From Bacillota bacterium (GTDB lineage Bacteria; Bacillota; Syntrophomonadia; Syntrophomonadales; DTU052), in assembly GCA_029781825.1 (NCBI GenBank), contig JAKOVY010000032.1, positions 23,438 to 87,437 of the forward strand: a DNA stretch of 64,000 nt, read 5' to 3'. A program made the position numbers and the translations under genes. Under the pieces are notes generated by a model. That model did no database searches. It was not told where the DNA came from and saw only the letters and a list, made by a program, of their open reading frames with translations. Positions 52,371 through 63,522 of this stretch are shown here, in pieces; within the stretch, counting starts at the first letter, position 1; each line of letters begins with the position of its first letter.

Positions 52371-53156
52371 ATGGCAATTAAAGTTCTGATAATAGATGAT
52401 GATGAGCGGGAAAGGATTGTTCTCCGTTATATCATTGAACAGATGGATGACGTGAAGATAATAGGCGAAGCCAGCAACGGGATCGAAGGAGTGATGCTGG
52501 CCAAGGAAAAGAAACCGGATCTGGTGCTGCTCGACATCTTTATGCCGGAACTGAACGGGATTGAGACTGCCCGCCGTTTGCGGGAACTTCCCCATCCCCC
52601 CTTGTTTGTTTTTGTCACCATGCACGCGGAAAAGGCGGTGGAGGCATTTGAGGTTGGCGCTCTGGATTACATTGTGAAACCCATTGAACCGGGGCGGATA
52701 AGAGAGACTATCGAGAGGGCCAACAGGAGTCTGGCCCATGAGAAGTACATATCAGCCAGGGTAGAGGATAAGCTCCGGGAGCGAATCAACGCCCTGCTAA
52801 GGAGCATGCGGAGGGAAGACATCACCTACACCAAGCTGCCGATCAAGGAGCGGGGTCGGATCATCCTCCTCAATCAGGACGATATAATTTACGCGGAAGC
52901 CCGGGATAAAAAGGTCTACATTTACACCGATGAGGGTGAGTTTGCCTCTACCTATACCCTCAACCAGTTGGAGAACAGGCTGGACAGCACAAAATTCTTC
53001 AGAGTTCATCAGGCTTTTATCGTCAATCTCAACCGGGCTAAGGAGATAGTACCTTTCGGTGAGGGTTCCTATATGATCACTCTGGATGAGAGTGATAAAC
53101 AGATTATATTAAGCCGGGCGCGAGCTCGGGTCTTGAAGAACAAGCTGGGCATATAA
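52371..53156 (+). CDS. Response regulator with LytTR DNA-binding domain
   Basis: Receiver domain (IIDDDERERIVLRYII, LVLLDIFMPELNGIE) plus LytTR (FFRVHQAFIVNLNRAKEI). Confidence 0.94.
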   Translation: MAIKVLIIDDDERERIVLRYIIEQMDDVKIIGEASNGIEGVMLAKEKKPDLVLLDIFMPELNGIETARRLRELPHPPLFVFVTMHAEKAVEAFEVGALDYIVKPIEPGRIRETIERANRSLAHEKYISARVEDKLRERINALLRSMRREDITYTKLPIKERGRIILLNQDDIIYAEARDKKVYIYTDEGEFASTYTLNQLENRLDSTKFFRVHQAFIVNLNRAKEIVPFGEGSYMITLDESDKQIILSRARARVLKNKLGI

Positions 53157-53452
53157 AACGACCGTACATCAGCAGAAATCGACCGAATAGAAGCCAAAAT
53201 ATCAATAGTATTCTCGTTGTCAACCCGTATAAATATTCAAATCAGTAATCGCCGACCCGGATATAACCCGATTTTTTGGGGCAATTTATTACACTTCGTC
53301 TTACTTTTGGGACTACCTTTGTGAAAGAACTAACTATCCCTTATTTTCGACCAAATGGCGGAGAAGATAGTGAAAAATTTAACAATGCCTGATATTATAA
53401 TTATAGCGGATGATCGGACGAAAAAATAAAATAGGAAAGGAGGAGTAGCCCA

Positions 53453-53683
53453 ATGAGAGGACGAAACGGTACATACGGGGGGGCGGCAATTGACCCGTAT
53501 GAGGATTTGTACCTGAGGGATGACTTCGAACTCGATGACTTGGAAGATGAAGACGTAGTCACGGTTTATGATGTGGACACCGTGCTCGGCTATACGGTGG
53601 ACATATTCAAGGTCGGTTACCCATTTCTATTTCTGGTAGCTCTCTTTTTGAGCTTGATCTTTATGTTCGGAATGTATTTCTAA
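53453..53683 (+). CDS. Small acidic protein with C-terminal transmembrane segment
   Basis: 76 aa, DDFELDDLEDEDVV acidic stretch, terminal VGYPFLFLVALFLSLIFMFGMYF; RBS AAAGGAGGAG. Confidence 0.75.
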   Translation: MRGRNGTYGGAAIDPYEDLYLRDDFELDDLEDEDVVTVYDVDTVLGYTVDIFKVGYPFLFLVALFLSLIFMFGMYF

Positions 53684-53717
53684 GCGGGATTCGTATGAAC
53701 CGCAGAAGGAGGGCAGA

Positions 53718-54920
53718 ATGAAACCATATTATGCCTTGGCCAGGCATGATGGGAATCAGCCTTTGTTCAACCTGGTGGAAATGTCCATCGTATCGACTCT
53801 GGCTGGTGAACCCCTGCACCTGCATGCCGAAGGTTTGAGAGGAACCGGCAAGACCACCATTATGAGAGCAGCCCGGGAGTTACTGCCCAAGATTACCCGC
53901 ATATCTGGCTGTATCTATAACTGCGACCCTGAAAAACCGCACTGCCCGCTGCACCAGCACATGTCCCGGGAAGAGATCGAGGCATTGGGAACCGAAGAGA
54001 TTGACATGCCTTTCCTCGAAATATCACATTCGGCAAAGGTCGGCACCGTAGCAGGAAGCATTGATCTGGCCAAGATAACTGATGTCAATAACCCTCAAGC
54101 TGCTCTGCTCCCTGGAATCATTCCCCAGGCGCATCGGGGGATAATCTTTATCGATGAGATAAACAGACTTGCTGATACGTCGCCGGAGATTACGGATATC
54201 CTGCTTGATGTTATGGGTAACAAACCGGGGCGCTTACAGATTGAAGAAGCCGGTTTACCAACAGTCGAGCTTACCATACAGGTTTCGGTCTGGGCGGCAT
54301 CCAATCCCGATGAGGATCCGGGGCCGCTGGAGGAAGTCAGAAGGCAGCTTTCAGACCGGTTTGATATGGTTGTTTACATGGGTCGTCCCAGTTCAGTAGA
54401 TGTAGTAGTCAAGATGTTAGAGGGCAGCGACCGTGCCAGACGGGAAGAGATAGATCCCAGAATCTATGAAGCCAAAAACCAAGAGTTTAAGCAGCGTGCC
54501 CTGGAGATGGCCGCAGCCTACAAGGTCACGGAACTTCCTGACTTTTTGCGCAGCTTTATCGCGCGGGTTTACATCAAACACAACCTGGAGAGCATCAGGG
54601 CCATAGAAGCTATTCAGCAAGGGGCTGTTCTGTATAGTATCCTTAAGAAACACAAGCAGATCATGATAAATGATGTTATTGAAATGATTCCTTTGGCCCT
54701 GAAGCACCGGGTTGATGGTGATACCCTGCTTAAGATAATGAATGGGCTGGAGAGCAGGTCATCCCGGGACAGCATTTTGAATATCAAAGACAGGCGAATC
54801 AGCAAAGCTACCAAAGAAAGGGAGGAGACATATTTCGAAAGCGGGGCGCGCCGTCTGAAGGACATGGGGCGCCAGGAGATTATCGCCACCGAGAAGGCAC
54901 TGAACCCCAACGATTTCTGA
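53718..54920 (+). CDS. AAA+ ATPase, magnesium chelatase ChlI/MoxR-like
   Basis: GLRGTGKTTIMRAARELLP, GIIFIDEINRLADTSPEITDILLDVM. Confidence 0.9.
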   Translation: MKPYYALARHDGNQPLFNLVEMSIVSTLAGEPLHLHAEGLRGTGKTTIMRAARELLPKITRISGCIYNCDPEKPHCPLHQHMSREEIEALGTEEIDMPFLEISHSAKVGTVAGSIDLAKITDVNNPQAALLPGIIPQAHRGIIFIDEINRLADTSPEITDILLDVMGNKPGRLQIEEAGLPTVELTIQVSVWAASNPDEDPGPLEEVRRQLSDRFDMVVYMGRPSSVDVVVKMLEGSDRARREEIDPRIYEAKNQEFKQRALEMAAAYKVTELPDFLRSFIARVYIKHNLESIRAIEAIQQGAVLYSILKKHKQIMINDVIEMIPLALKHRVDGDTLLKIMNGLESRSSRDSILNIKDRRISKATKEREETYFESGARRLKDMGRQEIIATEKALNPNDF

Positions 54921-55037
54921 CACTGGTATCCGAGGATATCAGCCTATTACACCTGACAGTTGGATTTCGCAAGTGATTAAGTAACGATTAAAGCAGTTTG
55001 CAGACAATAGTTGGCCGTTCCAGGGGTGAAAGCAATA

Positions 55038-56786
55038 ATGTCGAGCCGGAAAGAGGTTTTTAATACCTCCAGTGTGATAGGCAACTATCTGAGGATATAC
55101 TTCGGACAGGAACAGGGTGTTCGGCTGGGTGAGTCCGGTGTGGTAAGCCTGAAGGAACATCAGTTGGTTCCAGGCCGTAAGGGGCAGGTTAAGATCCTGA
55201 CCAACCGTGATGCCGGACAGTGTTTTTTGGACTATATTGATCCCGGCCAGGTGGTTCATCTGAGCGTTTTCCATCAACGTGGCATAATTCATCCAAGAGA
55301 AGTAGCAAAACGGATATTCTGGAGCATTGAAGAATATATACAGCAAGAGGACTCATCGCTGAGGTTCATGGAAAACGACAGACTACAGAACGCAGTTGAT
55401 TTGGCACTTAAGATTCAAGTGGTCACCTGTGAGGGCAAAGGCTTAGTATACGATTTGTTTCAGGGACAGGTTGAACCGTTAGAACCAGGAGAACAGGTAT
55501 TAAATCACGTAAGGGTTCTGATCAAAGTCGATAGTAATAGATATGACATCATATTTCCTGTCGCAGTAGCAGTCGAAGAAGCAATCATCGCAGCCGGAGT
55601 TGAATTGGGCAAGGTACGTAAAATCATTCACACCAGAGCCAAAGAACAGGAAAAGGGATTAGCAAACTACGTACTGTTTCCCTGGAGACACTTTAAAAAC
55701 GTTAACTACCTAACCCTGCGGGAAAACCAGAACCAGTTGGTGACGAGACTTGCCGACAGATTTGGCAGCATTGACGAAGTAGAAGAATTCTTGGCCAGCT
55801 ATACACCAAGCATATTCCACCGCATGAGCAAGGAACAACAGCATAAAAAATGGGGCAACATTGACGAACATCTGCAGCAATTGGAGGAGCTGGGCATTGT
55901 CAGAAAAACGATTTTCGGAACTTATCTAACCAGGGACGGCAAGGAACTGAAAGACTTCATCAACCATCATAAGTGCGAGTTGGAAGCAGAAATAAGACGC
56001 AGCATCAGACGGAAACCCAGGAAATCCGGCAGGATTCGAAAACTAGGAGAGAATACCGTAAAACCAACCACCATACAATACGTTAACTACAATAAAGTGA
56101 AAAGGCAAAATGATGACACCTGGTCGGGCAATTTGGCAATACCCCAGACGGTGTTACAGGCAAAGAAATCGAGCCTGTTAAGAGGAGAAAACCGTTTAAT
56201 CATACAAAAGGAAGATCTTTATCAATATGAAAGACGGCATTACACCCCTATGGATGTCTGCCTGCTGATAGATGCCAGCGGCAGCATGGCCGGCGAGAAG
56301 AGACAGGCGGCGTGTTATCTGGCACAGCACCTGCTCCTGAGCGGGCGGGAAAAGGTAGCGGTAGTCACATTCCAGGAGATGAAAGCCCAGCTGGTAGTGC
56401 CGTTTACCAAGAGTCAAAAAATCCTTTCCCGGGGTTTAACCAGGATTAGACCCGGAGGGTTGACCCCGCTGGCGGATGGAATAGTGACCAGCGTTGAATT
56501 AATAGAATCAACCCGGGTCAGCAACCCGGTTCTGATCCTGATAACCGATGGAATGCCGAACTTCCCCCTGTGGAGTTTTGACGCCAAAAAAGATGCTCTG
56601 GAGGCAGCTTACAAAATAGCCGAAGCCAAAGTGAGGTTCATCTGTATTGGGGTGGAATCCAACAAGGAATACTTAAAGAAGCTGGCCCGTAACGGAAATG
56701 GAAAACTGTATATTGTTGATGACCTGAACAAGGGCAATTTGGTTGACATAATGGCCTATGAAAAGAGGATCGCTAACTCATATTAA
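55038..56786 (+). CDS. von Willebrand factor A domain protein (ChlD-like C-terminus)
   Basis: MIDAS motif DASGSMAGEKR; follows its AAA+ partner. Confidence 0.87.
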   Translation: MSSRKEVFNTSSVIGNYLRIYFGQEQGVRLGESGVVSLKEHQLVPGRKGQVKILTNRDAGQCFLDYIDPGQVVHLSVFHQRGIIHPREVAKRIFWSIEEYIQQEDSSLRFMENDRLQNAVDLALKIQVVTCEGKGLVYDLFQGQVEPLEPGEQVLNHVRVLIKVDSNRYDIIFPVAVAVEEAIIAAGVELGKVRKIIHTRAKEQEKGLANYVLFPWRHFKNVNYLTLRENQNQLVTRLADRFGSIDEVEEFLASYTPSIFHRMSKEQQHKKWGNIDEHLQQLEELGIVRKTIFGTYLTRDGKELKDFINHHKCELEAEIRRSIRRKPRKSGRIRKLGENTVKPTTIQYVNYNKVKRQNDDTWSGNLAIPQTVLQAKKSSLLRGENRLIIQKEDLYQYERRHYTPMDVCLLIDASGSMAGEKRQAACYLAQHLLLSGREKVAVVTFQEMKAQLVVPFTKSQKILSRGLTRIRPGGLTPLADGIVTSVELIESTRVSNPVLILITDGMPNFPLWSFDAKKDALEAAYKIAEAKVRFICIGVESNKEYLKKLARNGNGKLYIVDDLNKGNLVDIMAYEKRIANSY

Positions 56787-56840
56787 ATCGGCTTAAAGCA
56801 GACCAAAGGTTTGCTTTAATAACTCCTCCTTCATAATGGC

Positions 56841-56871
56841 GAGCGCATTTTATATGCGCTCATTTTTTTTT
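56841..56871 (+). terminator. Rho-independent terminator
   Basis: GAGCGCAT-TTTAT-ATGCGCTC-A-T8. Confidence 0.85.
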
Positions 56872-56965
56872 CGCCCCGGAATGGATAAATGTGGAATAAA
56901 GACTCGGCCTTAGCTGTACACTGTAGAAAGCGTTATTGAGCCATGTATGGTTGGAGGTGAAATCA

Positions 56966-57553
56966 TTGCGCCGCTATATTGCTCTGGCTTTGATTATGCT
57001 GCTTTTGGCGGGAACAGTAGGGTGCGGATTGACGGGTTTGGAGGACCAGATCGCATCGTGGAAGGAGATGGTTAAGGAACCCATTGATCCACCACCGGAT
57101 GAAGTGATAGATGAACTGCTGCAAGAGCCTGAGCCCGAAGAAACCGAAAAGATCACGGTAAAGCTCTATTTTGCGCGGCAGAACGGTGATGGCTTGGGGG
57201 TAGAGGAACGAGAGATTCCCAAAGTAACGGGAATTGCCCGGGCAACAATTGAGGAATTGCTGAAAGGTCCACGGACAGAGGACTTAAAATCGGCCTTGCC
57301 GGCCGGGACTCGCTTGTTGGATATCAATATCACGCCTGAAGGCACCTGTATTGTAGATTTCAGCTATCACATTACTGAAGTATCCGGTTCCAAAGCCGAG
57401 GCCCTGGCGGTATTCTCCATCGTCAATACCTTGAGCCAGTTTCCTACTGTAAATAATGTCTCCTTTATGGTGGAAGGGGAAAAGGTGGATTCGATTGGAG
57501 GGAATATCAGCACTGCAGAGCCGGTGACCGCGGATTACGGTTTGAGCGAATAG
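56966..57553 (+). CDS. GerMN domain lipoprotein (TTG start)
   Basis: Lipobox LAGTVGC; GerMN-like KITVKLYFARQNGDGL...TIEELLKGP. Confidence 0.85.
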   Translation: MRRYIALALIMLLLAGTVGCGLTGLEDQIASWKEMVKEPIDPPPDEVIDELLQEPEPEETEKITVKLYFARQNGDGLGVEEREIPKVTGIARATIEELLKGPRTEDLKSALPAGTRLLDINITPEGTCIVDFSYHITEVSGSKAEALAVFSIVNTLSQFPTVNNVSFMVEGEKVDSIGGNISTAEPVTADYGLSE

Positions 57554-57645
57554 GCCAACCCTGGAGCGACATTGACAATAGAAATGGCCCCTGGCTTTTG
57601 CAACATGACCGGGGGCCCAGCTTATTTTCTGTCAGTTGTTGAATC

Positions 57646-58293
57646 CTATGACTTGGGTGCCCACGGTCCAAAAGGCTTTCCTACCGGCAGAACCACTGTT
57701 CCGCAGTGGGTATTTAATACCGAAGCCGCTGAGGCGTAGAAAGAGCATATGGCTATTCCCAGCTCTGACCAGGCAGCCAGCTTATGCCAGAACTCCCCGC
57801 CCAGTCCCAGGGTATTGATAAAAAGACCGAGGAAGAGCAGATCGATCAAAACGAATATTGTAAATAATACCTTGTGAGTACTCATGGCACCAACAGTCAT
57901 ATAAAGGGTAAAGATGAAGTAGCCGAGAAAAGCAAAGCCAAGCTGATTTATATCAGCGGTGGCCGCGGCTTTCTGGCCGAACATTCCCAGGTTAATCATC
58001 CAGGTCATTGCTACTCCCAGCCAGAACAAACCATAGCCGCAGAATGCAGTGGCACCAAAGGTGTTGTTGTGTTTGAAATCATACAAACCGGCCACTAATT
58101 GAGCCACAGCACCGAGGAATATGGCCCAGGGCAGAACCAGAGCCACGCTATGGGTGTCTCCTCCGGTGATTCCAAGCTTTTGAGATGAGGCCACCAGGGT
58201 GACCATGGCCAAACCCAGAAGACCGAGCGCTGACGGGTTGGCTACCACCTCTTGTACCCGAGTGATTTCTCCTTGGACCGACACAATTACCAT
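57646..58293 (-). CDS. satP: Acetate/succinate transporter, GPR1/FUN34/SatP (YaaH) family
   Basis: NPSALGLLGLAMVTLVASSQKLG; six TM; FGATAFCGYGLFWLG. Confidence 0.9.
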   Translation of the reverse strand: MVIVSVQGEITRVQEVVANPSALGLLGLAMVTLVASSQKLGITGGDTHSVALVLPWAIFLGAVAQLVAGLYDFKHNNTFGATAFCGYGLFWLGVAMTWMINLGMFGQKAAATADINQLGFAFLGYFIFTLYMTVGAMSTHKVLFTIFVLIDLLFLGLFINTLGLGGEFWHKLAAWSELGIAICSFYASAASVLNTHCGTVVLPVGKPFGPWAPKS

Positions 58294-58665
58294 CCTCCAT
58301 CAACAATTATCGCTATGTTCGAGCCCGCTAAATCTGTCAATATGCTGACATGTTTCACTCCCCTCGTTAATAATTTCACAAAAAGATACATGTCCATGAT
58401 ATCATCTCACCTATTGCCCGGGCAATAAAAATGTTCCAGGAGAAGGGAACGCAGAAAACCGGTTGAAAATCAGTGGTATGCTGTAAGCGATACTAACGGG
58501 TGGCTATTGCAGGAGAAGCTTTTTTCGCGTGATTATGTATGCCCGCCGGTCTGCAGATTCCCCGGAAACAGCGGCAAAAACGGCTAGTCCCCCTTTTAAG
58601 CGGAGCATATTTTCCGCCGGCGGGTTGGTAGATTATAAAGGGGAGAAGTGATAAATTATTAAAAG

Positions 58666-59514
58666 ATGTTCGAATACCGCGGGTTATTCCCATTTGAAAG
58701 AGGTGCTTACTACTTGCCGTTTGATAATCGGGCCATCGGGGTTTTTGATTCGGGGATAGGGGGGCTTACTGTTGCTCGCCTTATCCAGGAGCAACTCCCC
58801 GGTGAGGATATCATATATATTGGCGATACAGCCAACTTGCCCTATGGAGAAAAGTCGGTTCCCCAACTGATAGATTTCGCCCGACGGATTATGGATTTTC
58901 TCATGGAAAACCAGGTTAAAGCCATTGTGGCCGCTTGTAATACCAGTTCTTCCGTATCCATTGATGTCTTGCGGGATGGTTATCCGGTTCCCATTATCGG
59001 CGTGGTCAAGCCCGGTGCTCGAGCCGCGGTAAGGGTCAGTAAAAACTTGCGGATTGGCGTGCTGGCGACGGAGGCAACCGTCAAAAGTTCCGCCTACCGC
59101 CGAGAGATTCTCAGCATTCAGCCGAAAGCGAGGGTATGGGAGGTCCCCTGCCCGGCGCTGGTACCGGCAGTAGAGCAAGGACGGACCGCTGACCCGGAGA
59201 TCAGGGAAGCCGTATCTTCTTACCTTCATCTCCCCTTGCAAAATCAGGTGGATACAATTGTGCTGGGCTGTACACATTACCCTTATCTGCAGTCTCTTAT
59301 CGCCGAGGTTTCCGAAGAACAGGCAACCATTGTGGACCCTGCAGTGGAAACGGTAGCCGAACTTAAAAAGGTTTTGGCTGATATGCAGGGATTAGCGCAG
59401 CGGGAATCGGGGAGGGCGAGATTTTTCGCTACCGGACCAACCTATTCCTTCACCGAAATTGGAGCCAGGTTTTACGGGAGGGACCTGGGAAGGGTTGAGA
59501 CCGTTAATATCTAA
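58666..59514 (+). CDS. murI: Glutamate racemase; true start may be TTG near 58714
   Basis: IGVFDSGIGGLTVARL, VAACNTSSSVS, VLGCTHYPYL. Confidence 0.95.
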   Translation: MFEYRGLFPFERGAYYLPFDNRAIGVFDSGIGGLTVARLIQEQLPGEDIIYIGDTANLPYGEKSVPQLIDFARRIMDFLMENQVKAIVAACNTSSSVSIDVLRDGYPVPIIGVVKPGARAAVRVSKNLRIGVLATEATVKSSAYRREILSIQPKARVWEVPCPALVPAVEQGRTADPEIREAVSSYLHLPLQNQVDTIVLGCTHYPYLQSLIAEVSEEQATIVDPAVETVAELKKVLADMQGLAQRESGRARFFATGPTYSFTEIGARFYGRDLGRVETVNI

Positions 59515-59677
59515 TAATCACAACGAGGGTTAAGCCGGTTGTGATCGAGAATTGGGGTACTGCCCGGCTCTCAAGCCACAGCAACGCTGCATACTGCGGT
59601 TACAGCCCACAGCAAATGATTTCAAAATCGCTCTGAAGCTCATCGGTTCGGCAATACTTTTTGGGAAAGGGAACGGA

Positions 59678-60508
59678 ATGCGTACCATTAAGTCGGAGGA
59701 CATTACCAAGGCGGTGGCGGAAGCGGCCATCGAAGCCAATACCGTGCTGCCACCTGACATTTACCAGTCATTGAGAGAAGCGTATGAGAAAGAAAGGCTG
59801 CCACGGGCCCGGTACCTGCTGAAAGTCCTGCTGGAGAATGCCGATATTGCGAAAAAAGAGGGCTTGGCTCTTTGTCAGGATACGGGCATGGCAGTGGTTA
59901 ACATAATAATTGGGCAGGAGGTCCATATCACCGGTGATTTGCAGGAGGCGGTTAATGAGGGGATAAGGTTGGGTTACCGCCAGGGGCACTTCCGGGCTTC
60001 AGTGGTAGAGGACCCTCTCATCCGGGTTAATACCGGCGACAACACCCCCTGCATCATACACACCGAGATCGTTCCCGGAGACACGGTACGGATAACCGTG
60101 TTCCCGAAGGGAGCAGGCAGTGAGAACATGGGCCGGGTGGCTATGCTCAAACCCGGGGCTGGAGAACAGGTGATTATAGATTTTGTGGTGGAGACGGTGG
60201 AAAACGCCGGGGGAAATCCCTGCCCGCCGCTGGTAGTGGGAGTTGGGATTGGCGGCAATATGGAGCTGGCTTCCTACCTGGCCAAGAAGGCATTGATGAG
60301 GCCATTGGGAACGCCGGGACCTTACCCGGAACTCCGGGATAAGCTGTTGGAGGCAATTAACAAGACCGGGATCGGCCCCCAGGGATTAGGGGGAGATACC
60401 ACGGCTCTTGGGGTTAACATCGAATCCTACCCAACCCATATCGCCAGCCTGCCGGTTGCCGTTAACCTGGGTTGCCACTCAACCCGGCGCTGCACACTGG
60501 AACTTTAG
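59678..60508 (+). CDS. Class I fumarase/tartrate dehydratase, alpha-type subunit
   Basis: CQDTGMAVVNIIIGQEV; PCPPLVVGVGIGGNMELA. Confidence 0.92.
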   Translation: MRTIKSEDITKAVAEAAIEANTVLPPDIYQSLREAYEKERLPRARYLLKVLLENADIAKKEGLALCQDTGMAVVNIIIGQEVHITGDLQEAVNEGIRLGYRQGHFRASVVEDPLIRVNTGDNTPCIIHTEIVPGDTVRITVFPKGAGSENMGRVAMLKPGAGEQVIIDFVVETVENAGGNPCPPLVVGVGIGGNMELASYLAKKALMRPLGTPGPYPELRDKLLEAINKTGIGPQGLGGDTTALGVNIESYPTHIASLPVAVNLGCHSTRRCTLEL

Positions 60509-60533
60509 AGGTTTACAGCTTATGGAGGGCCAA

Positions 60534-61082
60534 ATGGAGCTTAAGATAGTAAAAACGCCTCTTACAATAGAGGTCGTGCGGTCACTAAAAGCCGGTGATT
60601 TTGTCGCACTGCACGGGGTTGTATATACCGCCCGGGACGCTGCTCACCGGCGGATGGTCCAGGCAATAGCCTCTGGAGAGCCGCTGCCGTTTGATCCGGT
60701 GGGACAGGTGATTTATTACACCGGTCCCTGTCCCGGTTTTAGCCATTACCCGCTGGGATCGTGCGGACCAACCACCAGTGGGAGGATGGATGGTTATACG
60801 ATCGAGCTTCTAAAACTTGGAATTAAGGGAATGATAGGCAAAGGAGAAAGAGCCGCCGAGGTCAGGGCGGCGATGCAGGAGTACCAGGCCGTGTACTTTG
60901 CGACCATCGGTGGTGCCGGAGCCTATTTATCCCGAAAAGTGCTCCGGGCGGAGGTTGTAGCCTATCCGGATTTGGGGCCCGAGGCCGTTATGAGGCTGGA
61001 AGTGGCCGATTTCCCATGCATTGTCGCAACAGACGTTCATGGGGGTAATCTCTACAGAGAATACAACAAGGGGGCTGTATAA
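60534..61082 (+). CDS. Class I fumarase/tartrate dehydratase, beta-type subunit
   Basis: [46 protein letters not shown]. Confidence 0.92.
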   Translation: MELKIVKTPLTIEVVRSLKAGDFVALHGVVYTARDAAHRRMVQAIASGEPLPFDPVGQVIYYTGPCPGFSHYPLGSCGPTTSGRMDGYTIELLKLGIKGMIGKGERAAEVRAAMQEYQAVYFATIGGAGAYLSRKVLRAEVVAYPDLGPEAVMRLEVADFPCIVATDVHGGNLYREYNKGAV

Positions 61083-61084
61083 AG

Positions 61085-61807
61085 ATGCGTATAAACGGAA
61101 GACAGCCTGATCAGATGAGGCTGGTTAAGATAACACCCAACTACCTGAAATATGCAGAGGGTTCGGTATTGATCGAGGCAGGAGACACCTGGGTCATATG
61201 TGCGGCCTCCGTCGAGGACAAGGTTCCCCCTTTTTTAAAAGGGACGGGCTCGGGCTGGGTTACGGCCGAATACGGCCTGCTGCCGCGTTCCACCGAGACG
61301 AGGAACGTGAGAGAAGCATCGCGGGGAAAGGTGAGCGGTCGGACCTCGGAGATACAACGCCTGGTGGGAAGGTCTTTAAGGGCGGTAGTGGATCTTGAGG
61401 CTCTGGGGGAGAGGACCATCTGGATTGATTGTGATGTCATCCAGGCTGATGGAGGTACCCGCACCGCTTCAATAACCGGGGCCTTTGTAGCAATGTGCCT
61501 GGCCATGAGAGGACTGAAGGAGCAGGGACTGATTGAAGGGATGCCGGTTAAAGACTATGTAGCCGCAATCAGCGTCGGTATTGTTGACGGCGTGGCTGTT
61601 CTCGACCTAGATTACGCGGAAGACTCCCGGGCTGAGGTGGACATGAACGTGGTCATGACCGGCAACGGGGAATTCGTGGAGATTCAGGGAACAGCCGAGG
61701 GCAGGCCCTTTACCCGGGCGCAGATGGATGAACTTCTCAATCTGGCCGCGGGGGGCATCCGAGAACTTATTGCCATACAAATGGGTATTATAGGTGATAT
61801 AGGATAA
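61085..61807 (+). CDS. rph: Ribonuclease PH
   Basis: [53 protein letters not shown]. Confidence 0.97.
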   Translation: MRINGRQPDQMRLVKITPNYLKYAEGSVLIEAGDTWVICAASVEDKVPPFLKGTGSGWVTAEYGLLPRSTETRNVREASRGKVSGRTSEIQRLVGRSLRAVVDLEALGERTIWIDCDVIQADGGTRTASITGAFVAMCLAMRGLKEQGLIEGMPVKDYVAAISVGIVDGVAVLDLDYAEDSRAEVDMNVVMTGNGEFVEIQGTAEGRPFTRAQMDELLNLAAGGIRELIAIQMGIIGDIG

Positions 61808-62409
61808 TGAAAGCAAGACTGGTGATAGCCTCTCGCAACGAGAAAAAGAAAAAGGAACTGCTGCAGATCATAGGAGACCTTAACCTGGAAGTTGCAACCC
61901 TAAACGATTTTCCCGGGGCACCGGAAGTTGAAGAGGATGGGCTGACCTTTCACGATAATGCGGTCAAGAAAGCCCGCGAGATCGCTCAGTTTACCGGGTG
62001 CATGACTCTTGCGGACGATTCCGGTTTGGAGGTAGATGCCCTGGGAGGGCTCCCCGGGGTGCACTCGGCCCGTTTCGCCGGCGAACCCTCCGATGACGAG
62101 CGCAATAATCAGAAGCTCCTGCAGATGCTGGAGGGGATTCCCGCTCCGGAACGAACCGCCCGTTTTCGCTGTGTAATTGCCATCGCTTTCCCCGACGGCC
62201 GGGTTGAGACTGCTGAAGGCACCTGCGAAGGCCGGATTGGTTTTTTGCCTAAAGGCAGCGCGGGGTTCGGCTATGATCCCCTGTTCATTCCCGATGGGTT
62301 TGACATGACCTTCGCCGAGTTGAGCCCGGAGGTAAAGAACAGCATCAGCCACCGGGGCAAGGCATTACAGAAGGCATTAAAGCTGCTGCAAAGCATTCGG
62401 AGCGATTGA
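61807..62409 (+). CDS. rdgB: dITP/XTP pyrophosphatase (RdgB/HAM1)
   Basis: VIASRNEKKKKELLQII; TLADDSGLEVDALGGLPGVHSARFAG. Confidence 0.96.
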   Translation: MKARLVIASRNEKKKKELLQIIGDLNLEVATLNDFPGAPEVEEDGLTFHDNAVKKAREIAQFTGCMTLADDSGLEVDALGGLPGVHSARFAGEPSDDERNNQKLLQMLEGIPAPERTARFRCVIAIAFPDGRVETAEGTCEGRIGFLPKGSAGFGYDPLFIPDGFDMTFAELSPEVKNSISHRGKALQKALKLLQSIRSD

Positions 62410-62455
62410 CCGGAATGGCGCATGCCAACCGGTCCTCGATGGGGAGGGTTTTACG

Positions 62456-62932
62456 TTGCTGGTTGTGGTGGTCGGAGATACCCACGGCCGTTTGGAACCT
62501 CTACAAAAGGAGATTAAGTCACTCCCTGGATTAGAAGTGTTGTTACATACCGGGGACCATTACCAGGATGGAAGTGTTTTGGCCCGCAAGCTAAAAATAA
62601 AGGGTTATTCGGTAGCCGGCAACTGTGACCGCTCGGGCGGGGTGAGGGAGAAGGTTCTGGAACTGGAAGGGCACCGGATTCTTCTTACCCACGGACACCT
62701 GTACCGGGTTAAAATGACCATGAACAACCTCTACTACAAAGCCCAAGAGGGCGGATACGATATTGTTGTTTTCGGACATACCCACGTTCCCTTCCTGGAA
62801 AAGGCGGATGGCATCTGGTTTATCAATCCGGGAAGTCCCACTTTTCCCCGTGACGGTCGCCCCACCTACGGCCTGATGGAGCTCCGCCCAGGCCAAGCCG
62901 AACTGCGGATCGTAGAGATGAAACGGGCCTAG
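62456..62932 (+). CDS. YfcE/MJ0936 family phosphodiesterase (TTG start)
   Basis: VVGDTHGRLEPL; VAGNCDRSGG; FGHTHVPFLEKADGIWFINPGSPTFPRD. Confidence 0.93.
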   Translation: MLVVVVGDTHGRLEPLQKEIKSLPGLEVLLHTGDHYQDGSVLARKLKIKGYSVAGNCDRSGGVREKVLELEGHRILLTHGHLYRVKMTMNNLYYKAQEGGYDIVVFGHTHVPFLEKADGIWFINPGSPTFPRDGRPTYGLMELRPGQAELRIVEMKRA

Positions 62933-62989
62933 CGCGGGCTGGTGGCTTCGTTGACAAAAGCTCGGCTTTGAAGGTACAATATGTTGCGT

Positions 62990-63067
62990 CGGGGTGTAGC
63001 GCAGTTTGGCTAGCGCGCCTGCCTTGGGAGCAGGAGGTCGAAGGTTCAAATCCTTTCACCCCGACCA
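62990..63067 (+). tRNA. tRNA-Pro (anticodon TGG), CCA encoded
   Basis: CGGGGTG/CACCCCG acceptor stem, CCTGCCTTGGGAGCAGG anticodon arm, GGTTCAAATCC T arm, ACCA end. Confidence 0.95.
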
Positions 63068-63215
63068 TTTCATTTCTTGAGAATGCCCGAATATTGGCGT
63101 TAGCTCACTTGAAAGAGTTCTGGGAGGGCCGGGCATAGTTTCGCAAGTATCACGTAGTATCCACGTCTATCACGAAGCTGATGGCATTTTTTCGTTACTA
63201 TATTTGGTCAAGGTC

Positions 63216-63247
63216 AACCTCCAGTCAGACAGTATGGAGGTTTTTTT
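63216..63247 (+). terminator. Rho-independent terminator downstream of tRNA-Pro
   Basis: AACCTCCA-...-TGGAGGTTTTTTT. Confidence 0.8.
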
Positions 63248-63493
63248 GTAGTCTAAACGATGCGACGCGAAATAAAAAACAGCCGATTTCCCAGGGGTAT
63301 TAAAATCTTGAAGACACAACCCACCCAGTTCCTAAACCCCTCTTTTGTTTGATGTTGGCCTAGGGAGCCATTTCTTCCTAGACCTCTTTAACGAGAGCAC
63401 TCCCGGAAGCATCATCTAACCTGTTTGAATTAGGCTACCCACTTAATGGGTACTACCACACCTTAATGAGCGCAGTCGTGGAATTTCAAATTA

Positions 63494-63522
63494 TTGACAA
63501 AGACTGATAAGAGATTTATATT
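63494..63522 (+). promoter_or_regulatory. Putative sigma-A promoter
   Basis: TTGACA, 17-nt spacer, TATATT. Confidence 0.6.
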
